Positions 18,701 through 26,000 of a DNA stretch of 64,000 nucleotides are shown here, one piece after another. The notes under the pieces were generated by a model. That model had not been told where the DNA came from. It saw only the letters and a list, made by a program, of their open reading frames with translations, and did not search any database. The stretch lies in contig NZ_JARVKW010000003.1 of NCBI RefSeq assembly GCF_029813775.1, forward strand, positions 1-64,000, written 5' to 3'. Made by a program: the position numbers and the translations under genes. The stretch is from Streptomyces sp. DH24 (GTDB lineage Bacteria > Actinomycetota > Actinomycetes > Streptomycetales > Streptomycetaceae). The first letter of the stretch is position 1; the number at the start of each line of letters is the position of its first letter.

Positions 18701-18825
18701 GGTGCCTTGCCGAGGAAGGTGACGGTGAGCAGCAGCCCGTCGTCGCTCACCTCGACGGCGTCGATGCCGTTGAGCTGCGCCGCGCGGGCCTTGGCCCGGC
18801 GGGACGTGGTGGCGGCGCTGGTCAC
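15715..18825 (-). CDS. eCIS baseplate J/gp6-like protein (Afp11-like)
   Basis: 1,036 aa. Markers of the baseplate J family: the N-proximal TPDWVERNPADLGTTLVELL and AYTGDRISYQQDAVATEAYL. The C-terminal half has LRYRLGGGTAGNVGAEAINH, NPLPATGGTEPEPVEQVRQL and ITAADYAALASALPGVRRA. These match Afp11/gp6 wedge proteins that clamp the baseplate around the spike. The protein is much larger than T4 gp6 because of a long central insertion (about residues 300-700). GTG 18825 is chosen: GGAGG lies 5 nt upstream and it overlaps the gp25-like stop (GTGA). It ends in an ATGA overlap with the Afp12-like gene. Confidence 0.85.
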   Translation of the reverse strand: MTSAATTSRRAKARAAQLNGIDAVEVSDDGLLLTVTFLGKAPQGLGPENVRIDGGRRVTGITAVDLSVEREEDPELDDRLYVTVDRAGDTSRYRLSLVETDPYGRPGSEPYRGFDQRYHSATFVFRPDCPTPFDCKDDHGADTVFPAAPVIDYTARDYDTIRKLLLDRLALTTPDWVERNPADLGTTLVELLAYTGDRISYQQDAVATEAYLDTARRRVSVRRHVRLIDYAMHDGCNARAYVTVRTADDQTLAPGTFRFASVDVRSLDPHDRPEPGTVIDENDLGDLDERGSVEVFEPVVAADPLELRAAHNAIRLWTWGGEVCALPAGATSATLRDAWVDRETCRERRLALRPGDVVVFEEVRGPRTGTSGDADPAHRQAVRLTSVTPGLDRIEDQPVLEVTWAAEDALRFPFCLTTRAGRDCLPVEDVTLVRGNVVLVDHGRTLTGLPETVTVPPDPAVTAPCDPAAFGCADPEQGNAPARLINALTDRTEDGRVLGPDDVRELFGVVGERAVNRAGLGLERAGQRHERVVPGTAYAQAAALRTLLAQSVYPGTRPRFRPVLGRTPVTQTVPFPDRAVVARGQAERIAAIPDRVRQRLVELWRSARDRDGLGETEIAELAVIYGLDVLERLELRRHPVRALRELLHRSDRLLDAKLRRVEILAARARAGTVLDGHIAWEIAHSWGPGYAAGLHPGEEVLRGPAAAALAQDPRRALPAVRVLDGDLEWEPRRDLLGSGPRERHFVGELEDDGRLALRFGDGRHGARPTPGARLALRYRLGGGTAGNVGAEAINHLVVRDGCEAPIAAVRNPLPATGGTEPEPVEQVRQLAPLDLRRTRLRAITAADYAALASALPGVRRAAAALRWTGSVQEAHVAVDAHGTGAPSPQLLDAVTQVLETYRRIGHDLVVGPARLVPLDVELTVCAAPGHQHGQILAELYRVLGNGRLPGGRLGFFHPDALTFGEPVRLSRLVAAAAAVPGVESVEVTRLRRLFEEDRGEREDGVLRLGPLEIATCDNDPDRPENGRLAISLGGTR

Positions 18826-19214
18826 GCGGCCCTCCCTTCGAAGACGTCGTCGCGCCGTGCGCCGGTGGCGCGCACGGCGTACGACAGGTGCACGCGGACG
18901 AGGTGGTCCTCGCTGACGACGTCGAGGGCCTCCACCTCGATCAGGTCGCCGAGCCAGCGCTGGAGCGCGGCCTGCACGGACAGCTCCAGGGTGTTGATCA
19001 GCTCCGGGCTGTTGGGCGCGAACACCAGGTCCAGCAGCCCGCAGCCGAAGTCGGGGCGCATCACGCGCTCGCCGGGACTGGTGAACAGCAGCTGTTCGAT
19101 GAGGTCGTGGACGTGCTCGCCGTGCCGGGCGTGCGCGGTGCGTCCGCGGCGGTCGGCGCGGAACGGGAACGCGATGTCGGAGCGGGGCCGGGTGTCCCGG
19201 CTGGTGGGGCTCAT
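18822..19214 (-). CDS. gp25-like baseplate wedge protein (Afp9-like)
   Basis: 130 aa, normal for gp25. Visible motifs: IAFPFRADRRGRTAHARHGE, IEQLLFTSPGERVMRPDFGC, and LLDLVFAPNSPELINTLE. These are the conserved gp25/W lysozyme-fold core that seeds sheath polymerisation, here structural rather than enzymatic. ATG 19214 overlaps the PAAR stop (ATGA) and its own stop overlaps the next GTG. Call is secure by motif and by position between PAAR and baseplate J. Confidence 0.9.
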   Translation of the reverse strand: MSPTSRDTRPRSDIAFPFRADRRGRTAHARHGEHVHDLIEQLLFTSPGERVMRPDFGCGLLDLVFAPNSPELINTLELSVQAALQRWLGDLIEVEALDVVSEDHLVRVHLSYAVRATGARRDDVFEGRAA

Positions 19215-19549
19215 CGGACGGTGACCTTTCGCTGCGCGGCCTGGACGACGGGCGGCCCCTGCGGGACGAAGGCCGCGGAGAGGCACTGCGCCGCCGAACT
19301 GTCGAGCAGCACGGGCCGCCCGTCGACAGTGATGCCGGACTCCTCGGCGGCGGCCCAGCGGACCGTGACGCACGGTGACGGCACCCCGCTCGCGGTGTGC
19401 GGGCAGCCGGTGACGACGTACTGGTGGGCGGCCGTCGAGACGGCGGCGCCCGCGACCCGCACTCCCCCGGCGGATGGCCCGGCAGCGGTGACACGGCCGC
19501 CGTGCGGGCAGCCGATCACGGCGTCGGAGACGAGCAGACTCCCGGTCAA
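19211..19549 (-). CDS. PAAR-like spike tip protein (Afp10-like)
   Basis: 112 aa. Conserved pattern: VSDAVIGCPHGGRV near the start, a second VVTGCPHTASGVPSPCVTV in the middle, and a late AAQCLSAAFVP. The paired Cys-Pro-His sites suit metal binding at the tip of the central spike, as in PAAR proteins. The start is TTG at 19549: GAGG lies 6 nt upstream and no other in-frame codon preserves the N-terminus. It sits between the gp5-like spike and gp25, the usual eCIS order. Confidence 0.85.
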   Translation of the reverse strand: MTGSLLVSDAVIGCPHGGRVTAAGPSAGGVRVAGAAVSTAAHQYVVTGCPHTASGVPSPCVTVRWAAAEESGITVDGRPVLLDSSAAQCLSAAFVPQGPPVVQAAQRKVTVR

Positions 19550-19583
19550 GGTGTTCCTCCCCCGTACTTCCTCATCGCTTTCC

Positions 19584-20120
19584 TCATCGCTTCGAGAGCA
19601 CGGTCAACTGGCCCTCGTTGATCGTCACTTCACGGCCGCGCAGCACGACCTCGGCACCCGCGCCGGTCGCGATGACGACGGCGTCCCGGGTGATGCTGAT
19701 GTAGGCGCCGCCCTGGGCCTGCAGGAGAATGCCCTGCTCGGCGCCGGGCGTGTCGTTCATCACGATCTTGTGCGCGCCGGGTGTCTGCACCACGACGGGC
19801 TTGTCCGGCGACGCCCCCTGCAACTCGCGGCGCGCGTCGGGCGGCAGCTCCTCGGCGGAGCCGTACCAGCAGCCGGTCCACACCGGGAAGCTGGGATCGC
19901 CCTGCTCGAACTCCACCCACACGCCCGCCCCCGGCGGCGGCACCACGAACTGCCCCGACTCGGGCCCGGTGAACGGCAGGCAGGGCAGCGCCCAGGTGGA
20001 CGGCTCGTCGCCGAGGACGTCCGGGACCTCGACGGTGATCCGGCCGATCCGCAGCGGGTCGTCGTTGCTGACGACCCGGCCGCGGAACTTGCCGAGGTAG
20101 CGATTGCTGGGTGCCGCCAT
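19584..20120 (-). CDS. Spike protein, gp5/VgrG-like OB-fold
   Basis: 178 aa. Starts with NRYLGKFRGRVVSNDDPLRI and GRITVEVPDVLGDEPSTWA, then PPPGAGVWVEFEQGDPSFPV, the OB-fold of gp5/GpV spikes. The second half is short repetitive beta (APGAHKIVMNDTPGAEQGIL), consistent with the trimeric beta-helix needle on which PAAR sits. It has no lysozyme domain, unlike T4 gp5; a separate amidase is encoded at the cluster end. The hub (gp27) part is a separate gene just upstream, whereas Afp8 fuses both. Confidence 0.85.
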   Translation of the reverse strand: MAAPSNRYLGKFRGRVVSNDDPLRIGRITVEVPDVLGDEPSTWALPCLPFTGPESGQFVVPPPGAGVWVEFEQGDPSFPVWTGCWYGSAEELPPDARRELQGASPDKPVVVQTPGAHKIVMNDTPGAEQGILLQAQGGAYISITRDAVVIATGAGAEVVLRGREVTINEGQLTVLSKR

Positions 20121-20154
20121 GCTGAACTGCTCCTGGTGGTCGGTGACTCGGGCC

Positions 20155-21294
20155 TTACGGCCGTACGTAGTCGCTGCGGGCTTCGAGACCCTCGCGGGAG
20201 AGGGTGAAGTTCTGCTGGAACGAGCCCGGCCGCAGGTTGTGCGTCACGGACTTGACGAAGTAGTCGCCGTCGTACGCCCGTCCGGCGCCGCGTACGCCGA
20301 CGAGCTGACGCGGCTGGAGGATGTAGCCGTGCCGGTTGACGTCGAGGGAGCCGGAGCCGGAGACGACGTCGGCGGACACGGCGGCGCGGGCCAGCAACTC
20401 GGCCTCGGCCTGCTCGCGTTGCTGCTTGGCGGTGCCGGACAGCGTGCGCCGCTTGAGGGCGGGGGTGGGCCGCTTGCCGAGGGGCGGGCGCAGCGGGCTG
20501 ATGGAGGGCTGGGGCAGCAGCGCCGACTGCCGGGTCCCCGGGTCCTGCCAGCGAGCCTGCGGCTCCTCCCGGGCGGTGCCGTCGTAGGCGAACGTCAGCT
20601 GGTCGACGGTGGAGTTGACGTCCATGTTGACGCTGAGGGCGTGCTGCCGGGCGCCGAGGCGCATCTCGGGTCCCCAGCGGGCGGAGGACTGCCCCGGGTC
20701 GGGCCCCGGCTCCAGGTAGAAGGTGTAGCCGTTGGCGCGCGCGAGGTCGGTGACGTACTGCAGGTCGGTGCCGGTCTGGTAGTGCACGCGCAGGTCCTGG
20801 TGCGGCGGCTGGGCGATCTTCTCCCGGTAGACGTCGGGCCGGATGCCGTAGTCGGAGTAGCGCCGCAGGATGGCGAGGACGCGCTCCGAGGGCGGCAGGT
20901 TCGGGTACCGGGCGGTGCGCTCCTCCAGGTCCATCAGCAGCGTCAGGTCCTCGCCGGTGACGGTGAGCGTGGAGTGGCCGGGCCGGTTGCTGGCGCCGAC
21001 CTCGTGCCGCACGACGAGCCCGTCGAAGAGCACCGCGGAGGTGCCCTTGACGCTGACGGTGACGACCAGCCGGGTCTTGGGGTCGAAGAACCCCTCGGGC
21101 AGGAGCCGGCGGCTGATGATCCCGTTCTTGGTGAGGTCGAAGGCCAGCTGGAAACCGCTGCGTTCTCCCGCGGTGGCGGTGATCTGCGCGGAGAGCAGGG
21201 CCTCGGTGACCTCGGCGGGCACGGGGCGGGCGAGCCTGGGCCCCATGAGGAGGGTGATGTGGACGGGGCCCTGCCCCACGGGCAGATCAAACAC
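20155..21294 (-). CDS. Spike hub, gp27/phage protein D-like
   Basis: 379 aa. Protein D family features: GERSGFQLAFDLTKNGIISR, LFDGLVVRHEVGASNRPGHS, then TGEDLTLLMDLEERTARYP and DLQYVTDLARANGYTFYLEP. It should form the trimeric hub joining the tube to the spike. GTG 21294 lies within an 8-nt overlap with the preceding LysM-like gene. It ends with TAA, rare in this window. Confidence 0.85.
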   Translation of the reverse strand: MFDLPVGQGPVHITLLMGPRLARPVPAEVTEALLSAQITATAGERSGFQLAFDLTKNGIISRRLLPEGFFDPKTRLVVTVSVKGTSAVLFDGLVVRHEVGASNRPGHSTLTVTGEDLTLLMDLEERTARYPNLPPSERVLAILRRYSDYGIRPDVYREKIAQPPHQDLRVHYQTGTDLQYVTDLARANGYTFYLEPGPDPGQSSARWGPEMRLGARQHALSVNMDVNSTVDQLTFAYDGTAREEPQARWQDPGTRQSALLPQPSISPLRPPLGKRPTPALKRRTLSGTAKQQREQAEAELLARAAVSADVVSGSGSLDVNRHGYILQPRQLVGVRGAGRAYDGDYFVKSVTHNLRPGSFQQNFTLSREGLEARSDYVRP

Positions 21295-21652
21295 GCCGGT
21301 CCCCCTGCGGGAACCCGCCGCCGGCGGGGATGCCGATGACGCGCCCGGCCTCCTCGGTCAACTCGCGTGGATCGAGTACGGGATTGGCGTCGGCGATCTG
21401 CCACCACTGCCCGGGGTCGCCGAAGTAGCGCTGCGCGAGCAGATCGGGCCGCTCACCGGCGCCGACGGTGTGCGCCCGCGTCTCCTGCTCCTCCACCGGG
21501 GGCAGCAAGCGCCGCTTGGCGTACCGCACTTCGGTCCCGTCCGGCAGCTGGTGCACGCCGATCTCGGCGTCGTGGTAGCGGCTGGTGCGGGGGTAGGGAT
21601 GGGCACCGGGGACCGAGTCCAGGGCGCTCTCGTAGGGTTCGATGTCGGCCAT
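21287..21652 (-). CDS. LysM-like tube-baseplate adaptor (gp53/Afp7 C-terminal type)
   Basis: 121 aa. An N-terminal acidic arm and a proline-rich stretch (AKRRLLPPVEEQETR) precede a LysM/gp53-like module: HTVGAGERPDLLAQRYFGDP, WWQIADANPVLDP, VIGIPAGG. In Afp7/Pvc7 this module follows a tube-like domain in one chain; here it is separate, 6 nt after that gene. Role: connecting spike hub, tube and wedge. No secretion signal. Confidence 0.75.
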   Translation of the reverse strand: MADIEPYESALDSVPGAHPYPRTSRYHDAEIGVHQLPDGTEVRYAKRRLLPPVEEQETRAHTVGAGERPDLLAQRYFGDPGQWWQIADANPVLDPRELTEEAGRVIGIPAGGGFPQGDRRV

Positions 21653-21658
21653 GTCGGC

Positions 21659-22375
21659 TCAGGCCCTCCTGAACGATGTGCCGGGTACCGCCGCGGTGCC
21701 GCCGAACCCGCCGATGCCTCCGAGGCCGAGCGAGCCGACGCTGCCACGCCGGGCCGCCGCGGCGAGCCGCTCCTTCTGCGCGAGGTGCGCCATGTAGAGG
21801 TCGGCGCCGCGGTGCCCCGCGGGCAGGTCGCTGACGGTGAGGATCTTCATGCCGATGCTCAGCGAGGCGCGGATCGGATTGAGACTGACGTCGAAGGCGG
21901 ACTCGTTGACGGACAGCTCGGTCAGCCGCACCGGCATGACCCGTTTGCTGCCCCACGTGAACAGCGTCAGCGGCATCTCGATCGGGCTGATCTCGATGGC
22001 GCCCTGCTTCGACAGCCGCATGGACTCCCGCAGTTGGGCGGTGGTGGGCTGGACCAGCATTTCGAGCGTGGCGAGCTGCGGGTGGATGCCGTCGGGGGCG
22101 GCGACCTCCAGCTGGTCGGTCGCGTCGATCTCGGCGGTGAACTTCCAGGTCTCCTGGGCGGGGCCCTTCAGCCGCAGCGCCTCGTTGCGGTCCCCGCTGC
22201 CGGCCCCGCCGCCACCGGCGTCGCCGCTGTCACCGGCGGACTGCGGGGACACGCTGCGTTCCAGGGTGTCCGGGTTGAACTGGAGCACGATGACGCGCTG
22301 GGGGGTGCCGGTGTCGGGGTCGAGGACGACTATTCCGGAGCGGATGGGTTTGGGGATGTCGGGGTAGCGGGTCAT
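21659..22375 (-). CDS. CIS tube-like adaptor (Afp7 N-terminal type)
   Basis: 238 aa. Starts IVVLDPDTGTPQRVIVLQFN with the FNPDTLERS motif, then ETWKFTAEIDATDQLEVA, LEMLVQPTTAQLRESM and VNESAFDVSLNPIRASLSIG. This is the contractile-injection-system tube domain of Afp7/Pvc7-like proteins, which caps the inner tube at the baseplate. The Gly-rich C-terminal tail (SLGLGGIGGFGG) is probably disordered. ATG 22375 overlaps the stop of the immunity-like gene (ATGA), so that accessory gene is translated within the structural operon. Confidence 0.75.
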   Translation of the reverse strand: MTRYPDIPKPIRSGIVVLDPDTGTPQRVIVLQFNPDTLERSVSPQSAGDSGDAGGGGAGSGDRNEALRLKGPAQETWKFTAEIDATDQLEVAAPDGIHPQLATLEMLVQPTTAQLRESMRLSKQGAIEISPIEMPLTLFTWGSKRVMPVRLTELSVNESAFDVSLNPIRASLSIGMKILTVSDLPAGHRGADLYMAHLAQKERLAAAARRGSVGSLGLGGIGGFGGTAAVPGTSFRRA

Positions 22376-23070
22376 GTGCGCTCCCGGAGGCGGGCCTGCA
22401 GGTCGGTGTAGTCGTGGTGGGGGAAGAGGCGGGGGAAGACGTCGAGCATCTCCTTCAGCCCGTCCACAAGCGGGATGAAGCCCATGCCGCAGTCCTCCGG
22501 CGCGCAGTACAGGTACTGCCAGCCGATGACACCCTTGGTGACGAGCAGGGTCTCCAGATAGCCCGGATAGTCGAGGTCCATGCGCAGGGCGCCGTCGCGC
22601 AGGTCGTGGAACCAGATTTCCGGGTCCGTCGCACCCCGGGTGGCTCGCAGGGCGGCCAATCGGCCCGTGCCGGTGCGGGGCGTGTCGTCGAAGACCCGCA
22701 ACTCGCCGTACAGCAGGCGCTCCTCTTCGTCGTCCCCCTCCCAGACGTCGTCCATGTGGTTCTGTGCCACGGCACTCAGCAGATGGGACAGCCTGAACTC
22801 GCCGACCATCTCCGACTCCTCGTTCAGCGGACGCCAGGAAGCCGTGATCTCCTTGTGACGGAAGTAGTAGTTCCGAACCGCCTCGTTCAAGGGAAGACCG
22901 TGCCGCTCGGCCAGCGATTCGAACACGGGAGCCGGGTCCTGCATCAGCTTGGACAGCTTGCCGAACTCCGCTTTCGCCACGCGGAACTCGTCGACGCTCC
23001 TCAGCTCCTGGAACATACGCGCACAGCTGCGCTCGTAGGGGAATGGGAATTCCTCATCCCGCTGCGTCAT
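22372..23070 (-). CDS. Probable immunity protein for the DUF4157 effector (SUKH-like impression)
   Basis: 232 aa, cytosolic, no signal peptide. N-terminal half is helical and charged. The C-terminal half contains WFHDLRDGALRMDLDYPGYL and LLVTKGVIGWQYLYCAPEDC, a pattern that reminds me of SMI1/KNR4 (SUKH) immunity proteins, which neutralise nuclease toxins. ATG 23070 lies one base after the effector stop, with GGGAG 8 nt upstream. That start is preferred over upstream in-frame codons, which lie inside the effector gene. Base composition is lower in GC than the cluster (one hand-counted 60-nt stretch gives 63 percent). Position and composition support immunity; the family name is tentative. Confidence 0.5.
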   Translation of the reverse strand: MTQRDEEFPFPYERSCARMFQELRSVDEFRVAKAEFGKLSKLMQDPAPVFESLAERHGLPLNEAVRNYYFRHKEITASWRPLNEESEMVGEFRLSHLLSAVAQNHMDDVWEGDDEEERLLYGELRVFDDTPRTGTGRLAALRATRGATDPEIWFHDLRDGALRMDLDYPGYLETLLVTKGVIGWQYLYCAPEDCGMGFIPLVDGLKEMLDVFPRLFPHHDYTDLQARLRERT

Positions 23071-23071
23071 C

Positions 23072-26000
23072 CTAGAACTCCCATTTCCAGTTGATTTCTC
23101 GTTCCTTCTCGCGAAGGGCGGCGAGCAGGACATCAAGCCCTGTAAGCCTCAGAGTCGGATGGTCCCTCTTGTAGTTGTCCATGAGCACTTCGATGTCGCC
23201 CACGTCGGAGAGGCTTTCCTCATCGTTGTGCAGCTCGTTGCGAGCATCAACAAAATGCTTGGCGAGCGCCTCGTACCTGTTGCCCAGGAGACGCTTTTTG
23301 ATGGCCGGGCGGCCGGCGCCGTTGATGGACAGCTTTTTCATGTCGCCGGAATCGAGGGGTAGGGGTGAGCGGTCGAACTTGTCCCGCGGCTGTTCTATCC
23401 GCTTCCAGTCCTTCTGTTCCTTTCCGGTCCCGCCGATCTTCTCGTAGCCGCCGTACTCCGCGTAGATGTAACTCGCCACGTGGGGGGTTTTCTGGTGGAA
23501 TTCAGCCCTGGTGCGGTACCAGATGATCGGCTCCGGGTCGGGGACGGCGTGATACGCGGGCCCCTCGAACTTGCGATAGAACTCCTTGTTGGTCTCACCG
23601 CGCGCCGGAACCAGGTTGTTGCCCTTCGCGTGCCCGCCCAGGCTCTCCGGCAGCAGGTGCATGCGCACCCAGGCGCCCTTCGCACTCAGCCCACGCTCGG
23701 CGATGTCCTCCCAGCCGGGAGGCTGTCCGTCCGCCGCCTTCCGGGCGTCCTGACCTCCCCCGCCGAACAGCGTCTTGGTCGGATTGCCGATGTAGCCCGA
23801 CATGTGCTCCTCGCTGCGACGCGTGTCCTCGTCATCCACCGGAGAGACGTCCGTGAAGTCCTGAAGATCTTCCTTCGGTATGTCGAAGTAGATGCGGTTG
23901 CGTGCTTCGTCGGCGAACCTCATCATCGCCTTCTTCAGGTCACGCTCCTTGTCCCGCTTCTCCTTCTTCCGCTTCTTCTCGTCGGTTTCCATCAGAGGGC
24001 GTGCCTGCTCCTTCAGGACATCGGCGTACTTCACACGCGCCCGGGTCAGGAAACCCTGCTGTTCCGACTTGCGCCGCTTGGCCTCCGGCTTGCCGAGATC
24101 TCCCGCCCAGCTGTCGAGGAACGGCGGGATCTCGACCGGCGTGCTGTGGATGTACAGCGGCGCACGCGCGCCCTGGCCGTGGAACATGAGCGTGTGCCGT
24201 TCACCGTCGTCGGCGTCGGCGAACCGCACCTTGGGCAGGGTGATGTCCGAGGTGTCACGCTCTCGCTGGTGCGGGCGGTTCCTGCCGGTCCTACGACGCG
24301 AGTGATCGTCGCGCAGCCGGTCCCGACGCCTGCGCCACCTGTCCCGCAAGCGGCGCAGCCGGTCGTTCAGACGGCTGCCGAGCCTACGGCGGGCCTTGCC
24401 GTGGAGCTTGCGGGCGGCACGCCGGGCTCGGCGCGCAGCCGCCTTGACGGTCTGGCGGGCGCGCCGGACGCGATTCCCGGGACGCTCGCGTTTCTCACGG
24501 TCCTTGTCACCGTCCCTGTCCCTGTCGCGACGGCGGTCGTCCTTGTGGTCGCCGTCCGTGCGACGGTCGTCGGATCGGCGCCCGTCCTGGGGGCCGCGCC
24601 GATCGCCCGGCCGGGTGTCCCTGGGGTCGCGGTCCCGGTCGTCCGCGCGGTCCCTGCCGGGGCGGCCGCGGTCCGGGCGGAGGGTGTCGCGGGCCGGGCC
24701 GCGCCGGGTGGGGTAGGTGTCCCGGTCCTCGTCGCGCGTCCTGCGTTCCGCGTCGCGCGCCCGCCGCCTGGCGGCGTTGACCTCGCGTCCCTCTTCGCGT
24801 CGTTCGTCGTCGTCGCGGCGCTTCTTCGCCCTGGTGGTGTGTCCGGGGCGCGGCTTCTTCCCCGGGGAAGGACGCTTGCCGGGACGGGGCCTGGAGGCGG
24901 GGCGGGACGCCCTGTCGGGCGAGGGCTTGCGGGGGGCGGGCCGGTCGGCTGGTTTGTCGGTACGCTCGTCGTCCTTCGGCTTGTCGTGTGCGGGCTTGTC
25001 GGGGGCGCTCGGCCGGTCCGGCGCGTCCCCGCCCGGCGTCTCCTTCTTCCTGCGAAGGCCCTTGAGCATGTCGCCGAGCCGTTCGGCCACCTTGCCCATG
25101 AAGCGGCTGACGCCCTCGATCAGGAACTCGTAGACGAGCTCCAGCAGGGCGACGACCCCGGCCGCGACCGCCTTGGCGAAGGGCAGCGCGCCGTTGCCGC
25201 TCTTGACCGACTTCAGGAAGTCCATGAACAGGCCGAACGCGGCGAGGATCTCGCTGAGGGCGCCCCACGCGGTCTGCAGCGCGTCGATGATCGCCATGAC
25301 CCAGCCGGCGCCGGGGATGAGCTTGGCGACGACCTTTTCGACGACCATCACGCCGATGATGACGGGCAGTTGCGGCAGCGCCTCGTCCCAGGCCATCTGC
25401 GCCATCTGCTCGACGGTGACGCCTCCGGAGATCAACTCCTGGAAGTCCTCCACCGGAATGCCGATGATCTCCTGGACCTTCTGGTTGAACCAGGCCTTGA
25501 CCGCGGTCTTGATCTCGTCGAAGAGGTGTTCCTTGGCGCCCGTCTCCGCCGCCGCCCCGGCCTTGCTGATCCAGTCGCCGGGGTCGGAGACGATGTCGTT
25601 GAAGATGGCCGCCCACTCGCCCAGAGCCGCGACGGCGGCCGCGCCGAACTCCAGGGCGCCGACCGTGACGGTCTCCGCGATGTCGACGGCCGCCAGCAGA
25701 CCGCCCTCCAGCATGTCGAGGCCGGCGAGCAGCGCGCCGCACAAGCCGTCCAGAAGCCTGCCAGCGACCTCCTTCAGGGCGTTGGCCGCCTCGTTGACCT
25801 TCTGGACCGCCCAGTCCCGCGCGCCGTCGATCGTGTCGCGCCACTTGTCGCGCATCGCCGGGTAGTCGGCGAGGAGTTCGTCGCCGAGGGCGATCAGCAC
25901 GTCCGCGAACTTGTTGATCTTGTCGATGACCCAGTTGCGGGCGTCGTCGATGAGCTTGAAGACCTGCTGCTTGAACCTGTCGATGAGGTCGGTGACGACC

